From: Candidatus Iainarchaeum sp.
GTDB lineage: Archaea > Iainarchaeota > Iainarchaeia > JAADDC01
DNA: 11,986 nucleotides
Direction of reading: 5' to 3'
NCBI GenBank assembly: GCA_015520865.1
Contig: WAPE01000079.1
Coordinates: forward strand, 1 to 11,986
The notes under the pieces are model-generated. The model worked only from the letters and a program-made list of their open reading frames with translations, was not told where the DNA came from and did not search any database. Made by a program: the position numbers and the translations under genes. This document shows, in pieces, positions 1 through 5,045 of the stretch; position 1 is the first letter of the stretch; every line of letters starts with the position of its first letter.

Positions 1-1
1 A

Positions 2-412
2 CACATATCGATCGCCCATTTTGGAGAGATCCCGGCGGTTACGAAGGATGTTCGTGATCTAGTAAATCTGGCCCAATTCATTGGAGGTTGTGGAGCTGGC
101 AGGGCCTACTGTGGTTTAGAGCACAACGGAGACATCATTCCCTGCGTTTTTATGCCAATCGTCGTCGGAAACGTTTTGAGGGACGGTTTCGAGAAGGTTT
201 GGCGAGAAAACGAGCTGTTGAAAGCACTCCGGGAGCGAGATGCCCCCAACTTCTTCTGCAAGGATTGTCCTTATCGTTATGTTTGCGGAGGATGCAGAGC
301 AAGGGCCTATGCGTATACCGGAGATCCATTGGGTCCGGATCCCGGATGTATTATCGCAGAGAAGCTCATGAAAGCAAAGGCTGTTGCAAAGGAGCCTACC
401 AAAGGATCCTAG
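2..412 (+). CDS. Radical SAM/SPASM-domain protein, C-terminal part (5' end outside window)
   Basis: The frame is open from the left edge, so only about the last 136 residues are present. The segment carries an auxiliary-cluster (SPASM) cysteine pattern: GGCGAGRAYC, then NGDIIPC (Cys, 12 residues, Gly, 4 residues, Cys), followed by CKDCPYRYVCGGCRARAYAYTGD and a final PDPGC. These cysteines normally bind one or two extra [4Fe-4S] clusters in radical SAM enzymes that modify peptides or tetrapyrroles. The phrasing GCGAGR..., FMPIVVGN and RARAYAYTGD resembles the archaeal AhbC/AhbD/NirJ-like group (haem-pathway enzymes), but the N-terminal CxxxCxxC radical SAM motif is outside the window, so the substrate cannot be assigned. 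The 3' end overlaps the end of the convergent radical SAM gene by 17 nt. I am confident of the SPASM class and unsure of the specific function. Confidence 0.85.
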   Translation, partial: HISIAHFGEIPAVTKDVRDLVNLAQFIGGCGAGRAYCGLEHNGDIIPCVFMPIVVGNVLRDGFEKVWRENELLKALRERDAPNFFCKDCPYRYVCGGCRARAYAYTGDPLGPDPGCIIAEKLMKAKAVAKEPTKGS

Positions 413-1091
413 CCCTTACTTGATATTTTTCTACGATTTCCATTATTTTTCTTTTATCGGGGCGGAATGGACCAAGACCTGTCTCCTTATGGTGTCGCAA
501 CCGATCAAAAATGTAGTAATCCGCGTAGTTCTTCGTTTTCTTGACGATTTCTTCTACATCGGTCTCGAGTAGGATCGGCCCAACGAATACGTAGGTCCTT
601 ATCCCCTCCTTCTTTAGCTTTTTAAGAGCCCTCATTCGCTGAATCGGGTGAGGTGCTCGCTCTTCGAGGGGATGGGGTTTTATAGAGATAATAGAGAAAC
701 CTACTTCGATGTTATATCGCTGAAACAGGTCTATGTCGCGGATTACGAGCGGATTCTTTGTAAGAATGCTTATCTGTGCTCTTCGTTCTCCAAGAACCTC
801 GATAGATCGCCTAGAGAGGAGTTCCAGGGCTTCTATTGGTTGGTACGGATCCGTCATCGTAGAGAGAAGCACCTTTATTCCTCGTTTTGCTTCCTTTTTG
901 AGCAGATCCGGCAGGTTCTTCTTCACTAGTAAAATCTCGCCCCAATTCTTCAATCCGTAGAAGTCTCTGGCATAGATCTTAGCGTAACAGTAACGACAAG
1001 CGTGATAGCACCCGATGTAAGGGTTTAGCGTGTAAAATCCTAGCTTGCTCTTCGTGAGAGCTCTTTTGGCTTCGATGTAGACTACCCTCAC
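396..1091 (-). CDS. SplB-like radical SAM protein (COG1533, 'DNA repair photolyase' family)
   Basis: With the GTG start at 1091 the product is 231 aa. The radical SAM [4Fe-4S] motif is plain: PYIGCYHACRYCYA, with Cys28, Cys32 and Cys35. It is followed by the family's STMTDPYQPIE segment and an ILTKNPLVIRD strand, all typical of COG1533 proteins related to spore photoproduct lyase. Archaeal members of this branch have no settled substrate, and the name 'photolyase' should not be taken as demonstrated repair activity. The open frame extends to 1220, but that would overlap the divergent gene at 1125 by 96 nt and adds a hydrophobic, unconserved-looking extension. I chose the GTG because it gives the usual N-terminus (VVYIEAK...NPYIGC) and sits about 29 nt from a TATA-like element at 1117-1124. 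The 3' end overlaps the SPASM gene at 396-412. Confidence 0.85.
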   Translation of the reverse strand: MRVVYIEAKRALTKSKLGFYTLNPYIGCYHACRYCYAKIYARDFYGLKNWGEILLVKKNLPDLLKKEAKRGIKVLLSTMTDPYQPIEALELLSRRSIEVLGERRAQISILTKNPLVIRDIDLFQRYNIEVGFSIISIKPHPLEERAPHPIQRMRALKKLKKEGIRTYVFVGPILLETDVEEIVKKTKNYADYYIFDRLRHHKETGLGPFRPDKRKIMEIVEKYQVRARILW

Positions 1092-1094
1092 TGG

Positions 1095-1102
1095 TTTTAT
1101 AG
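1095..1102 (+). promoter_or_regulatory. TATA-like box for the 160-aa gene at 1125
   Basis: TTTTATAG is centred about 26.5 nt before the ATG at 1125. That spacing places the transcription start at or next to the start codon (leaderless mRNA), and there is no Shine-Dalgarno motif before the ATG. The same octamer occurs at the same spacing before the Nudix gene at 5046. Confidence 0.55.
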
Positions 1103-1116
1103 ATGACGAACACCAT

Positions 1117-1124
1117 CTTTTAAC
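1117..1124 (-). promoter_or_regulatory. TATA-like box for the SplB-like gene (GTG at 1091)
   Basis: On the minus strand the element reads GTTAAAAG, centred about 29 nt before the GTG at 1091. It directly abuts the ATG of the opposing gene, so the two divergent promoters overlap completely. The element is weaker than the plus-strand one, and the assignment depends on the GTG start being right. Confidence 0.35.
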
Positions 1125-1607
1125 ATGGTGGAGATCGTTAGAAGAATCTTCCGAAGGGAGAAAAAAGAACCCCTTGAGAACAAGAAAACGGAAGAGCTTA
1201 AAGAGGTGCTTAAGAAGCATGGACTGCCTGAACTGGACCTATCTTCGATGGAAGAAGGAAAGGCAACGTACATTAAGGGTCTATTGGAGAGTATCGAGAA
1301 ACAGCACGGAACGACGCTATCAAATCTTGTAGAAGAAGCGAAGAAGGCTGCCAAGGAGGTCTCTGTTGATCCGTATCTTGTCCAAACGTTGGAAAATTGG
1401 AAAGAAGTCGTCAAGTCGTATCACGGTCAAGGAAGGTTAGATGAAGCAATAACCGGGATAAACCAGGCGGCCCTCCAAGTGCTCGCTATCCGAGAAGCCA
1501 CCAGGCATAACCTACCGCGTGGAGACGTGATAGAGCTATTTTCCACCCTGGGTTATAAGAAAGCCTTAGAAAAGTTGAAGGAAATAGAAAAGAAGACAGC
1601 TCAATAG
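1125..1607 (+). CDS. Unrecognised charged, helical protein (160 aa)
   Basis: I do not recognise a family. The protein starts MVEIVRRIFRREKKEP and is rich in Lys and Glu with regular heptad-like spacing of hydrophobic residues, so it should be almost entirely alpha-helical. It has no signal peptide, no membrane segment and no cysteine. A segment around residues 100-125 (HGQGRLDEAITGINQAALQVLA) has the look of a helical-hairpin repeat, but only one copy is visible. A TATA box 26.5 nt before the ATG and the absence of a ribosome binding site argue for a leaderless monocistronic transcript that ends in the T-rich tract after the stop codon. It is divergent from the SplB-like gene across 33 bp, which may mean shared control. 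The codon use and the promoter support a real gene. Confidence 0.8.
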   Translation: MVEIVRRIFRREKKEPLENKKTEELKEVLKKHGLPELDLSSMEEGKATYIKGLLESIEKQHGTTLSNLVEEAKKAAKEVSVDPYLVQTLENWKEVVKSYHGQGRLDEAITGINQAALQVLAIREATRHNLPRGDVIELFSTLGYKKALEKLKEIEKKTAQ

Positions 1608-1639
1608 TTTTTTCAGTCCTTCTTCTTTTTCTTCTTCTT
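1608..1639 (+). terminator. Pyrimidine/oligo-T tract, likely archaeal intrinsic terminator
   Basis: Directly after the TAG of the 160-aa gene come six Ts (1608-1613) and then a long T/C tract with five Ts at 1626-1630. Archaeal RNA polymerase terminates at oligo-T runs without needing a hairpin. On the other strand the same bases form the lysine codons of the micro-ORF at 1613-1648. Confidence 0.5.
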
Positions 1640-1648
1640 ACAGGCCAT
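1613..1648 (-). CDS. Putative 11-codon lysine-rich micro-ORF (MACKKKKKKKD)
   Basis: Immediately after the TAA of the superoxide reductase gene, with no spacer, an ATG opens a frame encoding Met-Ala-Cys, seven lysines and Asp, then TGA. A strong ribosome binding site, GGAGGTGA (1661-1654 on the minus strand), lies five nt before the ATG and is embedded in the last codons of the superoxide reductase gene. No other start codon is placed to use it. I know of no annotated family for such a peptide. It could be a genuine micro-protein, a translational regulator in which the poly-lysine stretch slows ribosomes, or a chance frame in a purine-rich strand. The correctly placed ribosome binding site is the main argument for translation. 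It would be the last cistron of the oxidative-stress operon. Confidence 0.4.
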   Translation of the reverse strand: MACKKKKKKKD

Positions 1649-1999
1649 TTACTTCACCTCCTTCTCTCCCATCCAGAGGCCGTGGAGGTTACATAGGGAT
1701 AGCGCTACGAACTTGCCGGGTCCTGGAATTTTCACTGTGAAGGTTGCTCTGGGTTCTGTCCAGACCTTTACCTCTCCATGAGCCGTGAACTCTGCTCTGC
1801 CAACCTGGAAGGGTGTTTCTCCATTCTCGGGGATGTAGTAGAGCTCAATCCATGCGATGTAGTGGTCTGGTTGATTGGGATGGGGGATCTCTTCTCCGAC
1901 CACTACGGTGACTTCGATGGGCTCATTGAACTTTACTTCCTTAACGTGAATGACCGGAACGTGCTTTTCGTTCTTCCAATCAGCTGTTCTGATCTTCAT
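1649..1999 (-). CDS. sor: Superoxide reductase, neelaredoxin type (1Fe-SOR)
   Basis: The 116-aa product reduces superoxide to hydrogen peroxide at a mononuclear non-haem iron, in the cytoplasm, without releasing oxygen as a dismutase would. All expected iron-site residues are visible: EKHVP (Glu11, Lys12, His13), EIPHPNQPDH (His40 and His46), and CNLHGLW (Cys103 and His106). There is no N-terminal desulforedoxin-like Cys4 domain, so it is the one-iron form, about the length of the Pyrococcus enzyme. The ATG overlaps the stop of the ferritin-like gene by 4 nt (ATGA), with the strong ribosome binding site GGAGGTGAG upstream, so it is translationally coupled. The peroxide it makes is the substrate of the peroxiredoxin at the head of the same operon. 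The usual electron donor, rubredoxin, is not encoded in this window. Confidence 0.95.
   Translation of the reverse strand: MKIRTADWKNEKHVPVIHVKEVKFNEPIEVTVVVGEEIPHPNQPDHYIAWIELYYIPENGETPFQVGRAEFTAHGEVKVWTEPRATFTVKIPGPGKFVALSLCNLHGLWMGEKEVK
1654..1661 (-). promoter_or_regulatory. Shine-Dalgarno motif at the end of the superoxide reductase gene
   Basis: The minus-strand sequence GGAGGTGA is as strong as the site used for superoxide reductase itself (GGAGGTGAG at about 2010). It overlaps the final codons of that gene. The only start codon at a workable distance is the ATG of the 11-codon frame at 1648. Confidence 0.5.
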
Positions 2000-2295
2000 T
2001 CCTTCTCACCTCCCATCTCCTTTACTTCTTCAGCCCCTTCCTCCAGGGCCTCTACCTGCTCCTTATCCAACCTCTTTAAGAGCTCTAGAAATTCCCCTAC
2101 ATGCTCCTTCTCTTCCTTTGCTATATCCAGGAACACCTTCCTTACGAGGGGGTCCCTCGCAAGGAACGCGAGCTGTTCGTAGAGGTTTATGGCATCTAAC
2201 TCTGCTATAAGGCCGATCCTGGCAAGTTCAGCATCTGAGATCCTCGAATCGAACTCCTTTATCTTTCCAAAACCTTTCGGTATCTCCGAAAGCAT
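1996..2295 (-). CDS. EncFtn-like ferritin (encapsulated-ferritin domain, stand-alone)
   Basis: Starting at the ATG at 2295, the product is 99 aa, and GAGGTGAG lies just upstream. A GTG at 2304 would add three residues but sits inside the ribosome binding site. The sequence LIAELDAINLYEQLA ... DIAKEEKEHVGEFLELL matches the two-helix ferritin-like domain that Thermococcales carry fused in front of their encapsulin shell protein. Glu32, Glu62 and His65 fall exactly on the ferroxidase residues I recall for Rhodospirillum EncFtn. Such proteins form ring-shaped decamers that oxidise Fe(II) and pass it into an encapsulin shell. Here the gene stops where the shell domain would begin, and the next gene is superoxide reductase. 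The tail is acidic (EEGAEEVKEMGGEKE) with no obvious hydrophobic targeting peptide. Its role is probably iron detoxification that limits Fenton chemistry. Confidence 0.85.
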   Translation of the reverse strand: MLSEIPKGFGKIKEFDSRISDAELARIGLIAELDAINLYEQLAFLARDPLVRKVFLDIAKEEKEHVGEFLELLKRLDKEQVEALEEGAEEVKEMGGEKE

Positions 2296-2332
2296 CTTTC
2301 TCACCTCAAAAAGATTGAAGAAGGGAGTGTTT

Positions 2333-2983
2333 TTACTTGAGCTCCTTGTGGCAGAACCACCAGTCGAAGCACTCGATCTCTCCCTTCTTTGCTGCCTCTT
2401 CGCGTTTCTTCTTCTCTTCTATCGTGCTTGCAGGCGGAACGATTACCCTGTCGCCGATAAGCTCGTTATTGGGCCACTTATGAGGTAGTGCCACTCCCTT
2501 CTCGTCGCTTATCTTGAGGGCTTTTACGAGCCTGAGGATCTCATCCCAATCTCTACCTACCTCGGCTGGGTAGTAAACGATGGCCCTGATTACACCCTTG
2601 TCGTCGACAACGAAGACGGCCCTTGCCGTAGCCGTTGAACCGGCAGGTATCATGCCTAGCATGTCTGCTAGTTCTCCCTTGTCATCTGCTATTATTGGGA
2701 AGGAGATCTCTACGCCGAGCTTTTCCTTAATCCACTCGATCCACTTGATGTGGCTAAAGACCTGGTCAACGGAAAGTCCGATAGGTTCAACGCCAAGCTT
2801 CCTGAACTCGTCTACTCTCTTCTCCATTGCGTAGAACTCCGTCGTACAAACAGGTGTAAAATCTGCTGGGTGGCTGAACAAAAGGAACCACTTACCCTTT
2901 TTTGTGAAGTAATCGGGCAGTTTTATCGTTCCGTGGGTTGTTTTTACCTCAACCTCAGGAAACTTCTCTCCTATCACGATCAT
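2333..2983 (-). CDS. Peroxiredoxin (archaeal thioredoxin peroxidase, Prx6-type, 2-Cys)
   Basis: The 216-aa product reduces hydrogen peroxide and alkyl hydroperoxides. The peroxidatic cysteine is Cys46 in HPADFTPVCTTEF, and the C-terminal cysteines Cys205 and Cys211 (ECFDWWFCHKELK) match the positions of the Pyrococcus horikoshii and Aeropyrum pernix enzymes, which assemble as decamers. RAVFVVDDKGVIRAIVYYP is the conserved active-site arginine region. The ATG at 2983 is preceded by GGGTGAG, a reasonable ribosome binding site. It is the first gene of the operon with the ferritin (28-nt gap in coding sequence, which includes a TTTTT run) and superoxide reductase, and it is divergent from an LrpA-like regulator. 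Together the three proteins remove superoxide, peroxide and free iron. Confidence 0.95.
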   Translation of the reverse strand: MIVIGEKFPEVEVKTTHGTIKLPDYFTKKGKWFLLFSHPADFTPVCTTEFYAMEKRVDEFRKLGVEPIGLSVDQVFSHIKWIEWIKEKLGVEISFPIIADDKGELADMLGMIPAGSTATARAVFVVDDKGVIRAIVYYPAEVGRDWDEILRLVKALKISDEKGVALPHKWPNNELIGDRVIVPPASTIEEKKKREEAAKKGEIECFDWWFCHKELK

Positions 2984-3015
2984 GTTCTCACCCGTAGAAT
3001 TAACGGTGTGAAATC

Positions 3016-3023
3016 ATTAAAAT
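3016..3023 (+). promoter_or_regulatory. Near-symmetric TATA box of the lrp/peroxiredoxin divergent region
   Basis: ATTAAAAT is centred about 26.5 nt before the lrp ATG at 3046, which suggests a leaderless lrp mRNA. Read on the minus strand it is ATTTTAAT, preceded by the purine-rich GGAAAAG that would serve as a BRE, and centred about 36 nt before the peroxiredoxin ATG. That leaves a short leader containing the GGGTGAG ribosome binding site. I see no better TATA box for the operon, so one element may serve both directions. Confidence 0.5.
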
Positions 3024-3030
3024 CTTTTCC

Positions 3031-3040
3031 TAACATGTTA
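3031..3040. promoter_or_regulatory. Perfect 10-bp palindrome TAACATGTTA, candidate Lrp operator
   Basis: The palindrome lies between the TATA box and the start codon of lrp. Protein bound there would block lrp transcription. On the opposite strand it is upstream of the BRE/TATA of the peroxiredoxin operon, where archaeal Lrp-family activators such as Ptr2 act. Autorepression by binding downstream of the TATA box is known for Pyrococcus LrpA. Binding of this regulator here is inferred. Confidence 0.4.
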
Positions 3041-3045
3041 CTACT

Positions 3046-3474
3046 ATGGTTCGTATATCGGAACGAGATCGTAAAATAGTCGAAGATCTCTTAAAGAACG
3101 CCCGGAAACCCTTCACTAAAATAGCCGAGGAATTGGGTATTACTGAGGCCGCTGTAAGGAAAAGGGTAAAAAAGCTCGAACGAAACGGCATAATCCTCGG
3201 ATACAAGGCAGATGTGGATCCAAAGAGGCTGGGTTACGAGGTGACAGTCTTTCTAGGTTTTGATGCAGACCCAGAATCCTACTTCAAGGTTGTGGAGAAA
3301 GTTAAGCGATTTCCTCAGGTACGGCACCTCTTTGCAACGACGGGAGACCACATGTTCATGGCAGAATGCTGGTTTAGAAACAGGGAAGAAATGGAAAGAT
3401 TTGTAGAGGAGCTTGAAAAGATTCCCGGCGTTACCCGGGTCTGCCCCGCAATTGTGGTGGAAAAGATAAAATAA
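3046..3474 (+). CDS. Lrp/AsnC-family transcriptional regulator, LrpA-like
   Basis: The 142-aa product has the standard two-part layout. Residues 1-60 form an N-terminal winged helix-turn-helix (SERDRKIVEDLLKNARKPFTKIAEELGITEAAVRKRVKKLERNGII), followed by DVDPKRLGYE and a RAM domain for dimerisation and effector binding, with TTGDHMFMAECW and the ending GVTRVCPAIVVEKIK. Both the helix-turn-helix and the ending strongly resemble Pyrococcus furiosus LrpA, a negative autoregulator. The gene is divergent from the peroxiredoxin-ferritin-superoxide reductase operon across 62 bp, with a palindrome and TATA box between, so control of itself and of that operon is the natural reading. Whether the signal is redox, an amino acid or something else is not shown. 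One cysteine (in AECW) and one in VCPAI are available for redox sensing, which is speculation. Confidence 0.92.
   Translation: MVRISERDRKIVEDLLKNARKPFTKIAEELGITEAAVRKRVKKLERNGIILGYKADVDPKRLGYEVTVFLGFDADPESYFKVVEKVKRFPQVRHLFATTGDHMFMAECWFRNREEMERFVEELEKIPGVTRVCPAIVVEKIK
3466..3473 (+). promoter_or_regulatory. TATA-like box for the nucleoside-phosphorylase-family gene
   Basis: ATAAAATA overlaps the last codons and stop of lrp and is centred about 25.5 nt before the ATG at 3495. No Shine-Dalgarno motif precedes that ATG, so the downstream gene is probably transcribed as a leaderless mRNA independently of lrp. Confidence 0.5.
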
Positions 3475-3494
3475 TCTTGTCTCGTATTTAGTCT

Positions 3495-4304
3495 ATGGTT
3501 TACCACGATCTTCTCAGGGAGCCTGAAGCAAGAAACAAGATCTTCTTGGACGAGTTTGGAATAGAAGAGGATCAGTTGACCCGGCGGATTGTTGTTTCAC
3601 CCATGCCTTTCAATTACATCTTCCCTGAGAACTACAAGGAGCAACTGAAGGAAAACGGTGTGTCGTTTAGCTATGTGCGTCCAACAGACCCCATCCTTTC
3701 AGCCTTCCACGGAAACCTCTTCCTGGAGAAGAACGGAAAGAAGGGTTTTGTCCTTTTCCTAGGGAGGGGAGTGGTTGAGTTCACCGAGCGGATAACGATC
3801 CTTTCGCTGAGCGATAGGGTGGAGGATATCCTTTTCCTGGGATCTGCAGGTGGTCTTAGAGGCGTCAAAACGGGGGACCTTGTTGTTCCGGAGGCTGTTA
3901 TACCCTTCGAGAACGTTAGCGAGGTCTACGTGGATGTCATTCGGTATCTACCTCTCCCAGACGAGGAGCTCAGCCGCGAGGTGGAAGGATACGCCCAAGA
4001 GACGGGATTGAACGTGATTAGGGGTGTTCACGCCACAGTACCCCTCATATACATGGAAACACGGGAGTTTTTGGAGTATTTGGTCAAAATAGGAGCAATC
4101 ACAGTGGACATGGAGCTATCAGCGTTTTTCAGAATTTTGAATAGGAACGGAAAGAGAGGCACAGCTCTGTTACGTGTTAGCGACGTTCCTCTGTACGGAC
4201 AGCACTTTTACTCGGAGGAATACGAGAGAACGAAGAAGACACTAAGAAGAAGGGCTTTGGAGAGTATGCTTCACGTAGCATTACGCTTCCTGGGGTTGAT
4301 CTAA
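3495..4304 (+). CDS. Nucleoside phosphorylase family protein (PNP/UDP phosphorylase fold)
   Basis: The 269-aa product has the hallmarks of the PNP_UDP_1 superfamily: ILFLGSAGGLRGVKTGDLVVPEAV (residues 112-135) corresponds to the GTAGGL phosphate-site loop, ITVDMELSAFF (202-212) to the ribose-contacting Met-Glu motif, and LLRVSDVPLYG (225-235) to the late serine-aspartate strand that usually contacts the base. Family enzymes cleave nucleosides with phosphate, or hydrolyse AMP-like or methylthioadenosine-type substrates. The N-terminal 85 residues are longer and less typical than in standard archaeal MTAP or UDP phosphorylase, so the substrate is open. The stop codon overlaps the start of the AGOG glycosylase by one nucleotide (TAATG), so the two are translationally coupled. 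That points to a role in nucleoside salvage or clean-up linked to oxidised bases, which is inference. Confidence 0.85.
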   Translation: MVYHDLLREPEARNKIFLDEFGIEEDQLTRRIVVSPMPFNYIFPENYKEQLKENGVSFSYVRPTDPILSAFHGNLFLEKNGKKGFVLFLGRGVVEFTERITILSLSDRVEDILFLGSAGGLRGVKTGDLVVPEAVIPFENVSEVYVDVIRYLPLPDEELSREVEGYAQETGLNVIRGVHATVPLIYMETREFLEYLVKIGAITVDMELSAFFRILNRNGKRGTALLRVSDVPLYGQHFYSEEYERTKKTLRRRALESMLHVALRFLGLI

Positions 4305-5023
4305 TGGAGATCGACGAGGTTCTTCGAAAGATAGGTATATCTGGAGCCCGTTGGATCGAAGAGAACATAGATGAGCAGTACAAGGCATTGTCTTTCCTTT
4401 GTGAGGACTTCAATGATGAGGAAACCTTCTTGAAGCTCGTCGTTATGAATTCTGTCGTCTCCTATCAGCTTTCTGGAAAGGGAGAAGATTGGTGGTGGGA
4501 ATTTGCTCGGTACTTCTCGGAGGAACCCCCAAGCTCCCTTCTAGAAGATTATATAACTTTTTTGAGATCGTCCAAGAATAATAGGAGGTTTCACGAGCCA
4601 AAGATCAAGAGAATTCAACGGTTGCGGAGGTTCTTGGAAACAGCCGATCTCCTTCCATATCACAGTCGGATGATTGAACTTTGGAACAAAATTGCACAAA
4701 CGTTGGGCTCCCCACCTTCCTCTAAAACAGTTGTCTTTGCGGTAAAGATGTATGGCTATGCTGCAAGGATCGTCACCGGGAAGTTTCTTCCCTTTCCCTC
4801 TGAGATCCCCATCCCCGTGGATCTCCGCATCGAGAGGCTAACAAAAAAGCTTGGCGGAGCTGATCCGATCCAATTTTGGAACGAAGTAGCTCTAAAATCC
4901 GGTGTCCCACCCCTTCACATCGATTCCGTCGTTTGGCCGCTACTGGGGGATCCAGAGTTAAGAAAGACGTACGAAAAACGTTTTGGGGAGACTGGCAAAG
5001 AGCTCGCAGAACTCATTTTATAG
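4304..5023 (+). CDS. N-glycosylase/DNA lyase, archaeal GO glycosylase (AGOG)
   Basis: The 239-aa product excises 8-oxoguanine from DNA and then cleaves the strand through its beta-lyase activity, starting base excision repair. It is a helix-hairpin-helix-like fold unique to archaea and some bacteria. The segment SSKTVVFAVKMYGYAAR contains the presumptive catalytic Lys141, and IPIPVDLRIERLT contains Asp173. Their 32-residue spacing equals the Lys140/Asp172 pair of the Pyrobaculum enzyme. LPFPSEIPIPVD and the Trp-rich DWWWEFARY stretch are also family-like. The length is right for the family. The ATG shares one base with the stop of the upstream phosphorylase-family gene. The neighbouring Nudix gene and peroxide-defence operon fit a shared oxidative-damage theme. 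Confidence 0.92.
   Translation: MEIDEVLRKIGISGARWIEENIDEQYKALSFLCEDFNDEETFLKLVVMNSVVSYQLSGKGEDWWWEFARYFSEEPPSSLLEDYITFLRSSKNNRRFHEPKIKRIQRLRRFLETADLLPYHSRMIELWNKIAQTLGSPPSSKTVVFAVKMYGYAARIVTGKFLPFPSEIPIPVDLRIERLTKKLGGADPIQFWNEVALKSGVPPLHIDSVVWPLLGDPELRKTYEKRFGETGKELAELIL
5016..5023 (+). promoter_or_regulatory. TATA-like box inside the 3' end of the AGOG gene, for the Nudix gene
   Basis: TTTTATAG ends with the AGOG stop codon and is centred about 26.5 nt before the ATG at 5046, identical in sequence and spacing to the box before the gene at 1125. There is no Shine-Dalgarno motif before that ATG. This supports the start at 5046 and an independent leaderless transcript in addition to any read-through. 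Confidence 0.5.
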
Positions 5024-5045
5024 GCTTTGTAGCAGAATCTTCCTA

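Noticed and set aside
88..423. 111-aa plus-strand frame at the left edge
   Set aside because: It is an out-of-frame shadow of the SPASM gene: Arg- and Ser-rich with no recognisable motif, while the overlapping frame carries the conserved cysteines.
1092..1220. N-terminal extension of the SplB-like radical SAM gene to a start at 1220
   Set aside because: It overlaps the divergent gene by 96 nt, adds a hydrophobic segment unlike the family, and a GTG at 1091 gives the normal N-terminus with a suitably spaced TATA-like box.
1097..1414. 105-aa minus-strand frame opposite the 160-aa gene
   Set aside because: It is a Ser/Phe-rich antisense translation of a Lys/Glu-rich gene, the usual mirror pattern. 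The plus frame has promoter and terminator support.
1613..1648. Programmed frameshift at the A-rich lysine run of the micro-ORF giving a longer product
   Set aside because: A shifted frame would read on as LKKLLSCLLFYF..., an antisense translation of the facing gene with no sign of selection. The in-frame TGA is simpler.
4983..5045. Earlier ATG at 4983 for the Nudix gene
   Set aside because: It would overlap the end of AGOG by about 40 nt and adds a stretch unlike Nudix proteins. The ATG at 5046 has a TATA box at 26.5 nt.
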